Positions 26,110-34,201 of a stretch of 64,000 nucleotides of DNA are shown here, piece by piece. The position numbers and the translations under genes are program-made. Under the pieces are notes generated by a model. It worked only from the letters and a program-made list of their open reading frames with translations, did not search any database and was not told where the DNA came from. Position 1 is the stretch's first letter. Each line of letters starts with the position of its first letter. Source of the DNA: Intrasporangiaceae bacterium URHB0013 (GTDB lineage Bacteria > Actinomycetota > Actinomycetes > Actinomycetales > Dermatophilaceae); assembly GCA_000620545.1 (NCBI GenBank), contig KK211150.1:601423-665422 (forward strand). The letters run 5' to 3'.

Positions 26110-27291
26110 ATGAGCGAGAGCACCGAGGGCGCCACCGGCACCGGCACCGAGACCGTCAGCGAGAGCGTGACCGAGAGCGCCACCCCGCGGGAGGCGTATG
26201 CCGCCCCGCAGGCCACCGGGATCACGGTCCGCCTGCGCGACGTGCTCGCCCAGATGCCCGACTACAAGCCCGGCAAGCCCGCGGCGGCACCTGCCGGCGT
26301 GACGGCATACAAGCTCTCCTCGAACGAGAACCCCTACGGCCCGCTGCCGTCGGTGCTCGCGGCCATCGACGACGCGGCGGCGACGGTGAACCGCTACCCC
26401 GACATGGCCGTCACCGCGCTGACCGCGCGGCTCGCGAAGGCGCTCGACGTCCCACCGGAGTGCATCGCGACGGGTACCGGATCGGTGGCGGTGCTCGCCC
26501 AGGTCGTCAACGCCGCGTGCGACGCCGGCGACGAGGTGGTCTTCGCCTGGCGCTCGTTCGAGGCCTACCCGATCGTGACGCAGCTCGCCGGCGCGAAGCC
26601 GGTCATGGTCGGCCTCGACGAGCAGGCCCGCCACCGCCTCGACGCGATGTTCGCGGCGATCACGGACCGCACCCGCGTCATCCTCGTCTGCACGCCCAAC
26701 AACCCGACCGGGCCCTGCGTCCACCGGGCCGAGCTCGAGGCCTTCCTCGACAAGGTCCCGAGCGACGTCGTGGTCGTGGTCGACGAGGCCTACGTCGAGT
26801 TCGTCCGCGACCCCGAGGCCGTGCGCGGGCTCGAGGTGTGGCGCCACCGCCCCAACGTCGTCGTCCTGCGCACCTTCTCCAAGGCGTACGGCCTCGCCGG
26901 CCTCCGGGTGGGGTATGCCGTGGCGCACCCTCCCGTCGCCGCTGCCCTCCGCAAGACGGCCACGCCGTTCGGGGTCAACTCGGTCGCGCAGGTGGCAGCC
27001 ATCGCGTCGCTCGACGCCTTCGACGAGCTGGACGCGCGCGTCGGGTCCCTCGTCGCCGAGCGCGACCGGGTGGTGCAGGCGCTGACCGACCAGGGCTGGA
27101 AGCTGCCGCAGTCCGACGCGAACTTCGTGTGGTTCCCGCTGGGTGCCGAGTCCACGGCGTTCTCGCAGGTGTGCGCGGAGGCCGGGCTGACGGTGCGGCA
27201 GTACGGCGACGACGGCGTCCGCGTCACGATCGGCGAGGTCGAGGCGAACTCACGGCTCATCGAGGTGGCCGAACGCTTCGGGGCCCGCTGA
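26110..27291 (+). CDS. hisC: Histidinol-phosphate / aromatic-amino-acid aminotransferase
   Basis: A PLP-dependent class I/II aminotransferase of 393 residues. It has the HisC-type opening [16 protein letters not shown], the loop [18 protein letters not shown], and the PLP lysine in [14 protein letters not shown] (Lys258). It is not in a his operon, so it may instead be the phenylalanine/aromatic aminotransferase (Pat) that many actinomycetes carry as a second copy. The first 30 residues are a Ser/Thr/Glu-rich extension. Three membrane-protein genes follow on the same strand after 125 bp. Confidence 0.87.
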   Translation: MSESTEGATGTGTETVSESVTESATPREAYAAPQATGITVRLRDVLAQMPDYKPGKPAAAPAGVTAYKLSSNENPYGPLPSVLAAIDDAAATVNRYPDMAVTALTARLAKALDVPPECIATGTGSVAVLAQVVNAACDAGDEVVFAWRSFEAYPIVTQLAGAKPVMVGLDEQARHRLDAMFAAITDRTRVILVCTPNNPTGPCVHRAELEAFLDKVPSDVVVVVDEAYVEFVRDPEAVRGLEVWRHRPNVVVLRTFSKAYGLAGLRVGYAVAHPPVAAALRKTATPFGVNSVAQVAAIASLDAFDELDARVGSLVAERDRVVQALTDQGWKLPQSDANFVWFPLGAESTAFSQVCAEAGLTVRQYGDDGVRVTIGEVEANSRLIEVAERFGAR

Positions 27292-27416
27292 CGGAGCCGA
27301 TCGGGGCGACAATGGGGCTGGACCGCGCAACAGCCGTCGTGGTCGTCGGGGTCGACGCAGGGTCATCAGAGGTCGTCGCAGGGTCGTCGCAGGGTCGTCG
27401 CGGGCGGAGGTCGCGG

Positions 27417-28175
27417 ATGGGCACGGTGCGGGACTGGCTCGCAGGCCGCTGGCTCAGCGGTGGCCTCGCCTTGCTTGGCGTCATCCTCGTCCTGCCCTCC
27501 CTGCTCTCACCGACCTGGGAGATGTCGGTCTCGGACCGGCAGCACGGCTCACTCCTGTCGCGCCAGTGGGAGTGGACGTGGGGCCGTGTCCGGGTGACGG
27601 GTCTCGAGGGCGTCGAGCTGCGGGACCAGTGGAACCCCATCGGCCTCGTCGTGCTCGTGGTGCTCCTTGTCGCGGCCCTCGGCGGCGTCGCGGTCTGGGT
27701 TCCCCGCCGCATCCCCTGGGGACGCGTGCTCGGGCTCGTCACGGTCGGACTCCTCACGGGCCGCGTGCTGACGACCGTGTCCGACCGGGTGGGCCGCTCG
27801 CTCGGGGAGGTCGACCAGGGAGCGTCGGGCCTGACGGTCCGCACCGAGATGACGCAGGCGGGGTCGCTCGAGACGGCCGCTGCCTTGGTGCTCCTGGTCG
27901 CGCTCGCGCTCATGGTGGCGGTCGTGGTCCGGCGCGCGGACGGACGGGGGCACGTACCCGACGGAGCCGACGACCGCGCTGAGCCGGCGGCCGTGGCTGC
28001 CGGGCCCGCTGGCCGCCCGGCCGACACTGCCGGCCGGGCCGACACTGCCGGCCTGCGGCCGGCCGGTGAGCACCTGACGAGCCCTCCGGTCTCGTTCGGC
28101 GAGGCTCATCCTCCCGCGCCGGCCCCGGGGACCGACAGGCCGGCAACCGTCGGCCGGGCGGGAGAGCAGCCGTGA
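27417..28175 (+). CDS. Unknown membrane protein, first of three paralogues
   Basis: A 252-residue protein of unknown function with four predicted membrane helices: about 10-30, a cluster around 75-130, and about 155-180. Between the first two helices is an extracytoplasmic loop containing QWEWTWGRVRV. The C-terminal 65 residues are a Pro/Ala/Gly-rich cytoplasmic tail ending with SFGEAHPP-like residues. The ATG at 27417 is chosen because GGAGG lies 6 nt upstream; a start at 27312 would add a repeat-encoded leader. The stop overlaps the next start (GTGA). The W-S/T-WGR motif and helix layout recur in the next two proteins. Confidence 0.7.
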   Translation: MGTVRDWLAGRWLSGGLALLGVILVLPSLLSPTWEMSVSDRQHGSLLSRQWEWTWGRVRVTGLEGVELRDQWNPIGLVVLVVLLVAALGGVAVWVPRRIPWGRVLGLVTVGLLTGRVLTTVSDRVGRSLGEVDQGASGLTVRTEMTQAGSLETAAALVLLVALALMVAVVVRRADGRGHVPDGADDRAEPAAVAAGPAGRPADTAGRADTAGLRPAGEHLTSPPVSFGEAHPPAPAPGTDRPATVGRAGEQP

Positions 28176-28942
28176 AGAGCCTCAGGCAGCACGTGGTCCG
28201 AGGCCGACTGGCCGGCTCGCTCGTCGGTCTGGCGGGAGTCCTGTTCGCGGTCCCCACCCTCTTCTTCGCCACCCACGTGGTCAGGGACAACCCCACGGGG
28301 TCGGCGGAGCCGGACCTGCCGCCGTTCCAGCAGTCTTTCTGGAGCTGGGGGCGCGCCGCCGACACGACACCGGGCGTGGCGGGCCCGATCGACGTCAGCA
28401 GCTCGGTCGGCCTGTTGCTCCTCGTCGTCGCCCTCGCTGCCGGTCTCGTGGGCGCACTGGCGTATGCGTTCCGGCCGGGCGCGGACGGACGGATCCTCGG
28501 TGCCGCCGGGCTCGCCTGGGCCGCGTCGCAGGTCGTCGGGGGCCTGGGGCGGCGGCTCGGAGACGAGTTGTCCAGGATCTTCAGCGAGGGCGACCAGCTC
28601 GTCGTCGAGACCCTGCCCGCCGGGGTGCTGGAGGTCCTGTCCGCGGCGCTGCTCGTCGTGTCCCTGGCTCTCGTGGTGCTCCGGCCCGTGGTGGCGCTCG
28701 CGCGCGCGGGAACGGCCCGGGCCCAGGCGCTCGCCCACCGGGACGCCGCGGCTGACAAGGCGGGCGACGAGGTGAGCGGCTCGGGTGAGCGGCCCGCGCC
28801 TCGGGTGGGCATCGCGACCATCCGCGACGTGCCCGGTGGACGTGACGTCCGGGCGGTCGCGCGCCACGAGCACGCCGGCACGGGCGTCGGTTTCTCCGAC
28901 GACCCGACGGGCGATCCCGACCGCTTCCGCCCACCGCCATGA
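28172..28942 (+). CDS. Unknown membrane protein, second of three paralogues
   Basis: A 256-residue protein of unknown function and the same plan as its neighbours: one N-terminal helix (LAGSLVGLAGVLFAVPTLFF), an extracytoplasmic loop with FQQSFWSWGRAADT, three more helices, then a charged cytoplasmic tail of about 75 residues containing GVGFSDDP. The GTG start overlaps the upstream stop by 4 nt and its own stop overlaps the next ATG (ATGA), so all three are translated as one unit. No catalytic motif is seen. Confidence 0.72.
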   Translation: MKSLRQHVVRGRLAGSLVGLAGVLFAVPTLFFATHVVRDNPTGSAEPDLPPFQQSFWSWGRAADTTPGVAGPIDVSSSVGLLLLVVALAAGLVGALAYAFRPGADGRILGAAGLAWAASQVVGGLGRRLGDELSRIFSEGDQLVVETLPAGVLEVLSAALLVVSLALVVLRPVVALARAGTARAQALAHRDAAADKAGDEVSGSGERPAPRVGIATIRDVPGGRDVRAVARHEHAGTGVGFSDDPTGDPDRFRPPP

Positions 28943-29829
28943 CCGACGAGCCTGGCCCGCAAGCCACCCCGGCGGTCGAGAACGGCCTGCCCACGCGCAT
29001 CGCGGGGGTGGCGATAGGAGGCGCCGGTGTGCTGCTGGCGGCGTCCACGGTGGTGTGGCCGACGAAGATCGTCGCGGTCCGCGTCCCGGAGGTCGGTGAC
29101 TTCACGAAGGGCTACGAGCAGCTGATCTGGTCGTGGGGGCGGCAGGTCGTCTACACCTCGGACGGCGTGCTGCTCGACGCCTTCTCCGGGCCCAACCCGG
29201 TGCCCCGGCTCGTGCTCCTCGTCGTCGTCCTGCTCCTCGCTGCAGGTGGACTGATCTTCCGGGCCGTCAGCGAGGGAGCGCCCGGCGTGCTGGCCTCGGC
29301 GGTCGGCACGGCGCTGGCCCTCGCGACGGTCGGCGGGTCGGTGGTGGAGCGGCTGTCCGTGGACGACCGTTCGATCGGACTGCAGCCGGGACTCGTCGTC
29401 GTGACGACGACCGTCGGATGGTTGGAGGTCACGTCGGTCGCGCTGCTCACCGCGGCGCTCGCCGTCCTCGTCGTGCCTCACCTGCTGCCGCGGACCACCG
29501 ACCTTCTCGCCCGGTGGGTGGCGCTCGCCGTGGCGCGAGTGCGTGAACGGCGGGCCGGGGATGTGGCAGGGGACGCGGCGGCGGGCGACTCGGCTGGCGA
29601 CGCGGGCGGCGACGCGGGCGGCGCCGACCCCGCTCAGGCGGGCGACGCCGACCCCGCTCGGGCGGGCGAAACCGACCCCGCTCGCGCGGGCGGGACGTCG
29701 CCCCTCGTCGCGACGCTGAGGGAGCCGGGAGCGTCCGGCCCGGGGAGGACACCTGCCGTCGGCTTCCGCGACCAGGATCCCTCGGGCCCGGACGACGCCG
29801 GGACGCCCGGGTCGCGGCCGCGGCACTGA
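28939..29829 (+). CDS. Unknown membrane protein, third of three paralogues
   Basis: A 296-residue protein of unknown function with the same four-helix plan. Its outer loop carries YEQLIWSWGRQVVYTSDG, aligning with the WSWGR motif of the second paralogue. The C-terminal tail of about 105 residues contains imperfect repeats of ADPARAGE type and ends with PAVGFRDQDP, which parallels GVGFSDDP in the second protein. The ATG overlaps the previous stop. The joint conservation of the outer-loop motif and tail motif suggests a hetero-oligomeric membrane complex. Confidence 0.72.
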   Translation: MTDEPGPQATPAVENGLPTRIAGVAIGGAGVLLAASTVVWPTKIVAVRVPEVGDFTKGYEQLIWSWGRQVVYTSDGVLLDAFSGPNPVPRLVLLVVVLLLAAGGLIFRAVSEGAPGVLASAVGTALALATVGGSVVERLSVDDRSIGLQPGLVVVTTTVGWLEVTSVALLTAALAVLVVPHLLPRTTDLLARWVALAVARVRERRAGDVAGDAAAGDSAGDAGGDAGGADPAQAGDADPARAGETDPARAGGTSPLVATLREPGASGPGRTPAVGFRDQDPSGPDDAGTPGSRPRH

Positions 29830-29895
29830 GAGCCACATCGGGATCCCCTGCGGGATGGCGAGGTGTTGGGGCGCCGCGGTGTGGGTGGTCGGGCC

Positions 29896-29901
29896 TACCG
29901 T
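29896..29901 (+). promoter_or_regulatory. -10 hexamer of the VOC gene (leaderless geometry)
   Basis: TACCGT is followed by 6 nt (cgggac) and the ATG at 29908. The same hexamer and spacing occur before the ATPase gene at 30376. Confidence 0.55.
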
Positions 29902-29907
29902 CGGGAC

Positions 29908-30315
29908 ATGGACATGAAGCTCGAGCTGGTGGCGGTGCCCGTGACCGATGTCGACCGGGCCAAGGAGTTCTACGTCGACAGGGTCGGCTTCAACGCCGAC
30001 CACGACTACACGGTGAGTGACGAGGTCCGTTTCGTGCAGCTCACCCCGCCCGGGTCGGCCTGCTCGATCGCGATCGGCAAGGGCCTGACCCAGATCGTCC
30101 CGGGTGGCCTCGACAACCTCCAGATGGTCGTCGCGGACGTCGACGCGGTCCGGGCCGAGCTCGTCGGCCGTGGCGTCGAGGCCTCCGAGGTCGACGACCA
30201 GGCGTGGGGGCGCTTCGTCTACTTCAGCGACCCCGACGGCAACCGGTGGTCGCTGCAGCAGCTGCCCGAGTGGTCGGCCGGGGCGGGTGGCGACGGGACC
30301 GTCCCGGCGGGGTGA
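29908..30315 (+). CDS. VOC-superfamily (glyoxalase-like) protein
   Basis: A 135-residue single-domain VOC protein. It opens with KLELVAVPVTDVDRAKEFYV and closes with GRFVYFSDPDGNRWSLQQLP. The middle part, FVQLTPPGSACSIAIGKGLT, is typical of the glyoxalase/bleomycin-resistance subgroup. Its function is unknown; a Gln replaces the usual metal-ligand Glu near the end, so it may be a binding protein rather than an enzyme. It is separate from the three-gene unit upstream, having its own promoter. Confidence 0.8.
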   Translation: MDMKLELVAVPVTDVDRAKEFYVDRVGFNADHDYTVSDEVRFVQLTPPGSACSIAIGKGLTQIVPGGLDNLQMVVADVDAVRAELVGRGVEASEVDDQAWGRFVYFSDPDGNRWSLQQLPEWSAGAGGDGTVPAG

Positions 30316-30363
30316 CGTGCGCCGCGTCGTCGAGCGCCTGGCCCGGGTGTCGGTCCCGCGGCC

Positions 30364-30369
30364 TACCGT
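30364..30369 (+). promoter_or_regulatory. -10 hexamer of the AAA ATPase gene (leaderless geometry)
   Basis: TACCGT is followed by 6 nt (cggatc) and the ATG at 30376. Confidence 0.55.
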
Positions 30370-30375
30370 CGGATC

Positions 30376-31761
30376 ATGCTCACCGCCGTCGCCGTGTCCG
30401 GCTACCGCTCGCTGCGCGACGTGGTCGTGCCGCTGCACGGCCTCGACGTCGTCACGGGCGCCAACGGCAGTGGCAAGTCGAGCCTCTACCGGTCGCTACG
30501 GCTCCTGGCGGGCTGCGGCCGCGGCGACGTCATCGGCGCGCTCGCCCGGGAGGGTGGCCTCCAGTCCGCGCTCTGGGCCGGTCCGGCCTCGCTCGGCGGC
30601 GCACGTGACCGCGGCCACGCTGTCCAGGGCACGAGGCGCAAGGGACCGATCAGCCTCCAGCTCGGCTTCGCCTCCGACGACTTCGGCTACCTCGTCGACC
30701 TCGGGCTGCCGCAGCAGTCGACGGGTGGCGACGCGGGCACGCCATCGGCGTTCCTTCGCGACCCCGAGATCAAGCGCGAGGTGGTGTGGTCCGGCCCGGT
30801 CATGCGGCCCGGCTCCGTCCTGGTCCGACGCCGGTGGGGTGTGGTCGAGACTCGCGCCACGGCTGGGGGCGATGACGCCTGGGGGTCGGAATGGGGACCG
30901 GACGAGGGGGACGCCGCGGAGTGGGAGTCCGATCCCGTCGAGGCGCCCGGATCGCGCACCGGCTCACGCTCCGCCGCCTACCGGTCGTCCGGTGGGTCCG
31001 GGCAACAGACGTCCGGCCGCGCTGCCCGTCCCGGCTGGACCGAGCTGACCCGGTCACTGCGGCCGTGGGAGAGCATGCTCACCGAGCTCGCCGATCCGGA
31101 GCGGGCGCCCGAGCTGCTCCGCGTCCGTCGGATGATCCGCGGCTGGCGCTTCTACGACGGGTTCCGCGCCGACGCCGATGCCCCGGCCCGGACCCCACAG
31201 GTGGGCACGCGCACCCCGGTGCTCGCCGACGACGGCCGCGACCTCGCAGCCGCTCTGCAGACGATCCGCGAGAACGGCCGCTCCGAGCTCGACCGCGCCG
31301 TCGCCGATGCCTTCGACGGCGCGATCCTCGAGGTGACGGTCGATGGGGGTCGTTTCGACGTGGCGCTCCACCAGCCCGGCATGCTCCGCTCGCTCGCCGG
31401 CGCCGAGCTGTCCGACGGGACCTTGCGCTACCTGCTCCTCGTCGCGGCCCTGCTGACGCCCGACCCGCCGCCCCTCATGGTGCTCAACGAGCCCGAGACC
31501 TCGCTGCACCCCGACCTGTTGCCGCCGCTTGCGCGCCTCGTCCGGTCGGCGGCCGAGCGCAGCCAGGTCATGGTCGTCTCGCACTCGGACGCGCTCATCC
31601 GTCAGCTCGGTGTCGTCGATGCCGACGACGAGGACGAGACACCGGTCGGCCTCGGTTCCCCTGCGCGCGGCATCACCCTCGTCAAGGACCTCGGTGAGAC
31701 CGTCGTGCAGGGCCAGGGCTTGCTCACGACGCCGGCCTGGACGTGGGGCAGCCGCCGCTGA
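30376..31761 (+). CDS. AAA-family (RecF/SMC-like) ATPase
   Basis: A 461-residue ABC-type ATPase with the halves of the nucleotide site at the two ends: GANGSGKSS (28-36) and LMVLNEPETSLHPD (about 366-380) with the switch region MVVSHSDALIRQL. ELSDGTLRYLLL supplies the signature. Between them, instead of a long coiled coil, there is a Gly/Ser/Asp-rich insertion at about residues 155-220. This places it with AAA_21-type ATPases, some of which act in defence systems. No partner nuclease is adjacent. Its role is unknown. Confidence 0.82.
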   Translation: MLTAVAVSGYRSLRDVVVPLHGLDVVTGANGSGKSSLYRSLRLLAGCGRGDVIGALAREGGLQSALWAGPASLGGARDRGHAVQGTRRKGPISLQLGFASDDFGYLVDLGLPQQSTGGDAGTPSAFLRDPEIKREVVWSGPVMRPGSVLVRRRWGVVETRATAGGDDAWGSEWGPDEGDAAEWESDPVEAPGSRTGSRSAAYRSSGGSGQQTSGRAARPGWTELTRSLRPWESMLTELADPERAPELLRVRRMIRGWRFYDGFRADADAPARTPQVGTRTPVLADDGRDLAAALQTIRENGRSELDRAVADAFDGAILEVTVDGGRFDVALHQPGMLRSLAGAELSDGTLRYLLLVAALLTPDPPPLMVLNEPETSLHPDLLPPLARLVRSAAERSQVMVVSHSDALIRQLGVVDADDEDETPVGLGSPARGITLVKDLGETVVQGQGLLTTPAWTWGSRR

Positions 31762-31879
31762 CCGCGCCGACGAGCGCGACGCGGCACACGGCATACGACC
31801 CCGGGACGCCGTGGCGTCGCCGGGTGTGGCGGCATCCGTGCAGGTCAGCACCATCGGGGTCGCGCCCGACCGTCCCGCA

Positions 31880-31910
31880 TTGTGAGATTCGCAGGGCTCT
31901 CCGGTAAGTT
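31880..31910 (+). promoter_or_regulatory. Candidate promoter of the 2-oxoacid dehydrogenase operon
   Basis: TTGTGA (31880-31885) and TAAGTT (31905-31910) are separated by 19 bp, in the 278-bp gap before the E1-alpha gene. The leader would be about 120 nt and includes AAGGAG before the GTG. The assignment is weak because of the spacing. Confidence 0.3.
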
Positions 31911-32039
31911 CCGGTCCGAGGACCATGCACGTGTCCGTCGTCACGAACGGCGGCCCTGCGCCCCCAGAAGCCGACGAACGGGTGACCCCCGTTCGCGGGC
32001 CGAACGAGTAGGCCGGTCTCACCGGCGAAGGAGCCCCAC

Positions 32040-33194
32040 GTGAGCGACAAGGTTGTCGCCGAGCTGCAGGAGCCGACCCCCGCGGTCGGAGACGGTGGCC
32101 CGGACATGATCCAGTTGCTGACCCCCGAGGGTCAGCGCGTGTCCCATCCCGACTACGACAAGTACGTCGCGGACCTGACACCGGAGGACCTGCGGAGCTT
32201 CTACCGCGACCTCGTCCTCATCCGCCGGCTCGACGCCGAGGGCTACGCGCTCCAGCGTCAGGGGGAACTCGGCCTGTGGCCCAGCCTGCTCGGCCAGGAG
32301 GCGGCCCAGGTCGGCTCCGGTCGCGCCCTGAAGCCGCACGACTTCGTCTTCCCGACCTACCGCGAGCACGGGGTCGGCTTCGTGCGCGGCATGGATCCGC
32401 AGAGCTCGCTGCAGCTCTTCCGCGGTGTCAGCCAAGGCGGCTGGGACCCGCAGGAGAACAACTTCCACCTCTACACGATCGTCATCGGGGCCCAGGCGCT
32501 GCACGCCACCGGCTACGCGATGGGTGTGCGGATGGACGGCAACGTCGGCACCGGCGACCCCGATCGCGACACCGCCGTCATCTGCTACTTCGGCGACGGC
32601 GCCTCCTCGCAGGGCGACGTCAACGAGGCGTTCGTCTACGCCGCGAGCTTCGACGCGCCGGTCGTCTTCTTCTGCCAGAACAACCAGTGGGCCATCTCCG
32701 AGCCCGTCGAGAAGCAGACCCGCATCCCGCTCTTCCAGCGCGCCCGCGGCTTCGGCTTCCCCGGCGTCCGCGTCGACGGCAACGACATCCTCGCGACGTA
32801 CGCCGTGACCCAGCACTGCCTCGACGAGGCCCGCAACGGCAACGGCCCGCTGCTCATCGAGGCCTACACCTACCGCATGGGTGCCCACACCACGGCCGAC
32901 GACCCGACGAAGTACCGGGTGTCCGCCGAGGTCGAGGAGTGGAAGTTCCGAGACCCGATCCTGCGCCTCAAGACGCTCCTGGCCCACGAGGGCATGGCCG
33001 ACGAGGAGTTCTTCGCCCGCATCGACGAGGAGGCCGACCAGTTCGCCGCCGAGCTGCGCGAGGGCTGCGTGACGATGGAGACGATGCCCGGCGAGACGAT
33101 GTGGGACCACGTCTACGCGGAGGACCACCCCGTCATGGAGGCGGAGCGCGCCGCCTACCTCGCCTACAAGGCGAGCTTCGAGGAGGCGAACTGA
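32040..33194 (+). CDS. bkdA: 2-oxoacid dehydrogenase E1 component, alpha subunit
   Basis: The thiamine-diphosphate decarboxylase alpha subunit of a branched-chain 2-oxoacid or pyruvate dehydrogenase complex, 384 residues. The ThDP motif begins GDGASSQGDVNEAF near residue 186 and ends in QNNQW. RREL-type binding elements (FPTYREHGVGFVRG) and YRMGAHTTADDPTKY are present. AAGGAG lies 7 nt before the GTG. The stop overlaps the beta-subunit ATG (TGATG). Branched-chain substrates are the usual role of this three-gene set in actinomycetes, but pyruvate is not excluded. Confidence 0.9.
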   Translation: MSDKVVAELQEPTPAVGDGGPDMIQLLTPEGQRVSHPDYDKYVADLTPEDLRSFYRDLVLIRRLDAEGYALQRQGELGLWPSLLGQEAAQVGSGRALKPHDFVFPTYREHGVGFVRGMDPQSSLQLFRGVSQGGWDPQENNFHLYTIVIGAQALHATGYAMGVRMDGNVGTGDPDRDTAVICYFGDGASSQGDVNEAFVYAASFDAPVVFFCQNNQWAISEPVEKQTRIPLFQRARGFGFPGVRVDGNDILATYAVTQHCLDEARNGNGPLLIEAYTYRMGAHTTADDPTKYRVSAEVEEWKFRDPILRLKTLLAHEGMADEEFFARIDEEADQFAAELREGCVTMETMPGETMWDHVYAEDHPVMEAERAAYLAYKASFEEAN

Positions 33195-34186
33195 TGGCCG
33201 GACAGCTCGAGAAGGTCACGCTCGGCAAGAGCATCACCAACGGCCTGCGCAAGGCCATGGAGGTCGACCCCAAGGTCGTGCTCATCGGTGAGGACATCGG
33301 CAAGCTCGGCGGCGTCTTCCGCATCACCGAGGGCCTGCAGAAGGACTTCGGCGAGGACCGCGTCATCGACAGCCCGCTCGCCGAGTCCGGCATCGTCGGC
33401 ACGGCGGTCGGCATGGCGCTGCGCGGCTACCGCCCCGTCTGCGAGATCCAGTTCGACGGCTTCGTCTACCCGGCCTTCGACCAGATCGTCAGCCAGGTCG
33501 CCAAGATGCACGCCCGCGCGCTCGGTGCGGTCAAGATCCCCATGGTCATCCGCATCCCGTTCGGCGGCGGCATCGGCAGCCCGGAGCACCACTCCGAGAG
33601 CCCCGAGGCCTACTTCGCGCACACCGCTGGCCTGCGCGTCGTCGCCTGCAGCAACCCCGAGGACGCCCACTGGATGATCCAGCAGGCCGTCGCGTGCGAC
33701 GACCCGGTGATCTTCTTCGAGCCGAAGCGCCGCTACCACGACCGTGCCGAGTACGACACGTCCGCGACTGTCGCGCCCCGCGGCCTCTTCGAGGCCAACG
33801 TGCTGCGTGAGGGCACCGACGTGACCCTGCTCGGCTACGGCCCGGTCGTCAAGACGATGCTCGAGTCGGCCGCCGCGGCCGAGGCCGAGGGGACGAGCAT
33901 CGAGGTCATCGACCTGCGTTCCCTCTCGCCGCTGCCCATCGAGACCATCGTGGCGTCCGTGCGGAAGACGGGTCGCCTCGTCATCGTCCAGGAGGCGAGC
34001 AGCTACCTCGGCATGGCGTCGGAGATCTCGGCGCAGGTCACCGAGCAGTGCTTCTACGAGCTCGAGGCTCCGGTCATCCGCGTCGCCGGCGCGAACATCC
34101 CCTACCCGCCGAGCCGGATGGAGGAGGAGTTCCTCCCCGACCTCGACCGCATCCTCGACGGCGTCGACCGCGCGCTCGCGTACTGA
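33194..34186 (+). CDS. bkdB: 2-oxoacid dehydrogenase E1 component, beta subunit
   Basis: The 330-residue beta subunit that pairs with the upstream alpha subunit in an alpha2-beta2 E1. It carries VVLIGEDIGKLGGVFRITEG, DSPLAESGIVGTAVGMALRG and the FDGFVYPAFDQIVSQ segment, then the C-terminal transketolase-like domain (VIDLRSLSPLPIETI, VQEASSYLGMASEI). Its start overlaps the alpha stop. The E2 gene follows after 15 nt. Confidence 0.92.
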   Translation: MAGQLEKVTLGKSITNGLRKAMEVDPKVVLIGEDIGKLGGVFRITEGLQKDFGEDRVIDSPLAESGIVGTAVGMALRGYRPVCEIQFDGFVYPAFDQIVSQVAKMHARALGAVKIPMVIRIPFGGGIGSPEHHSESPEAYFAHTAGLRVVACSNPEDAHWMIQQAVACDDPVIFFEPKRRYHDRAEYDTSATVAPRGLFEANVLREGTDVTLLGYGPVVKTMLESAAAAEAEGTSIEVIDLRSLSPLPIETIVASVRKTGRLVIVQEASSYLGMASEISAQVTEQCFYELEAPVIRVAGANIPYPPSRMEEEFLPDLDRILDGVDRALAY

Positions 34187-34201
34187 GAAGGGCTGCCACA
34201 C

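Noticed and set aside
27910-30438. Minus-strand open frame of 842 codons across the three membrane-protein genes
   Set aside because: It is antisense, has low-complexity composition, and crosses two promoters of plus-strand genes.
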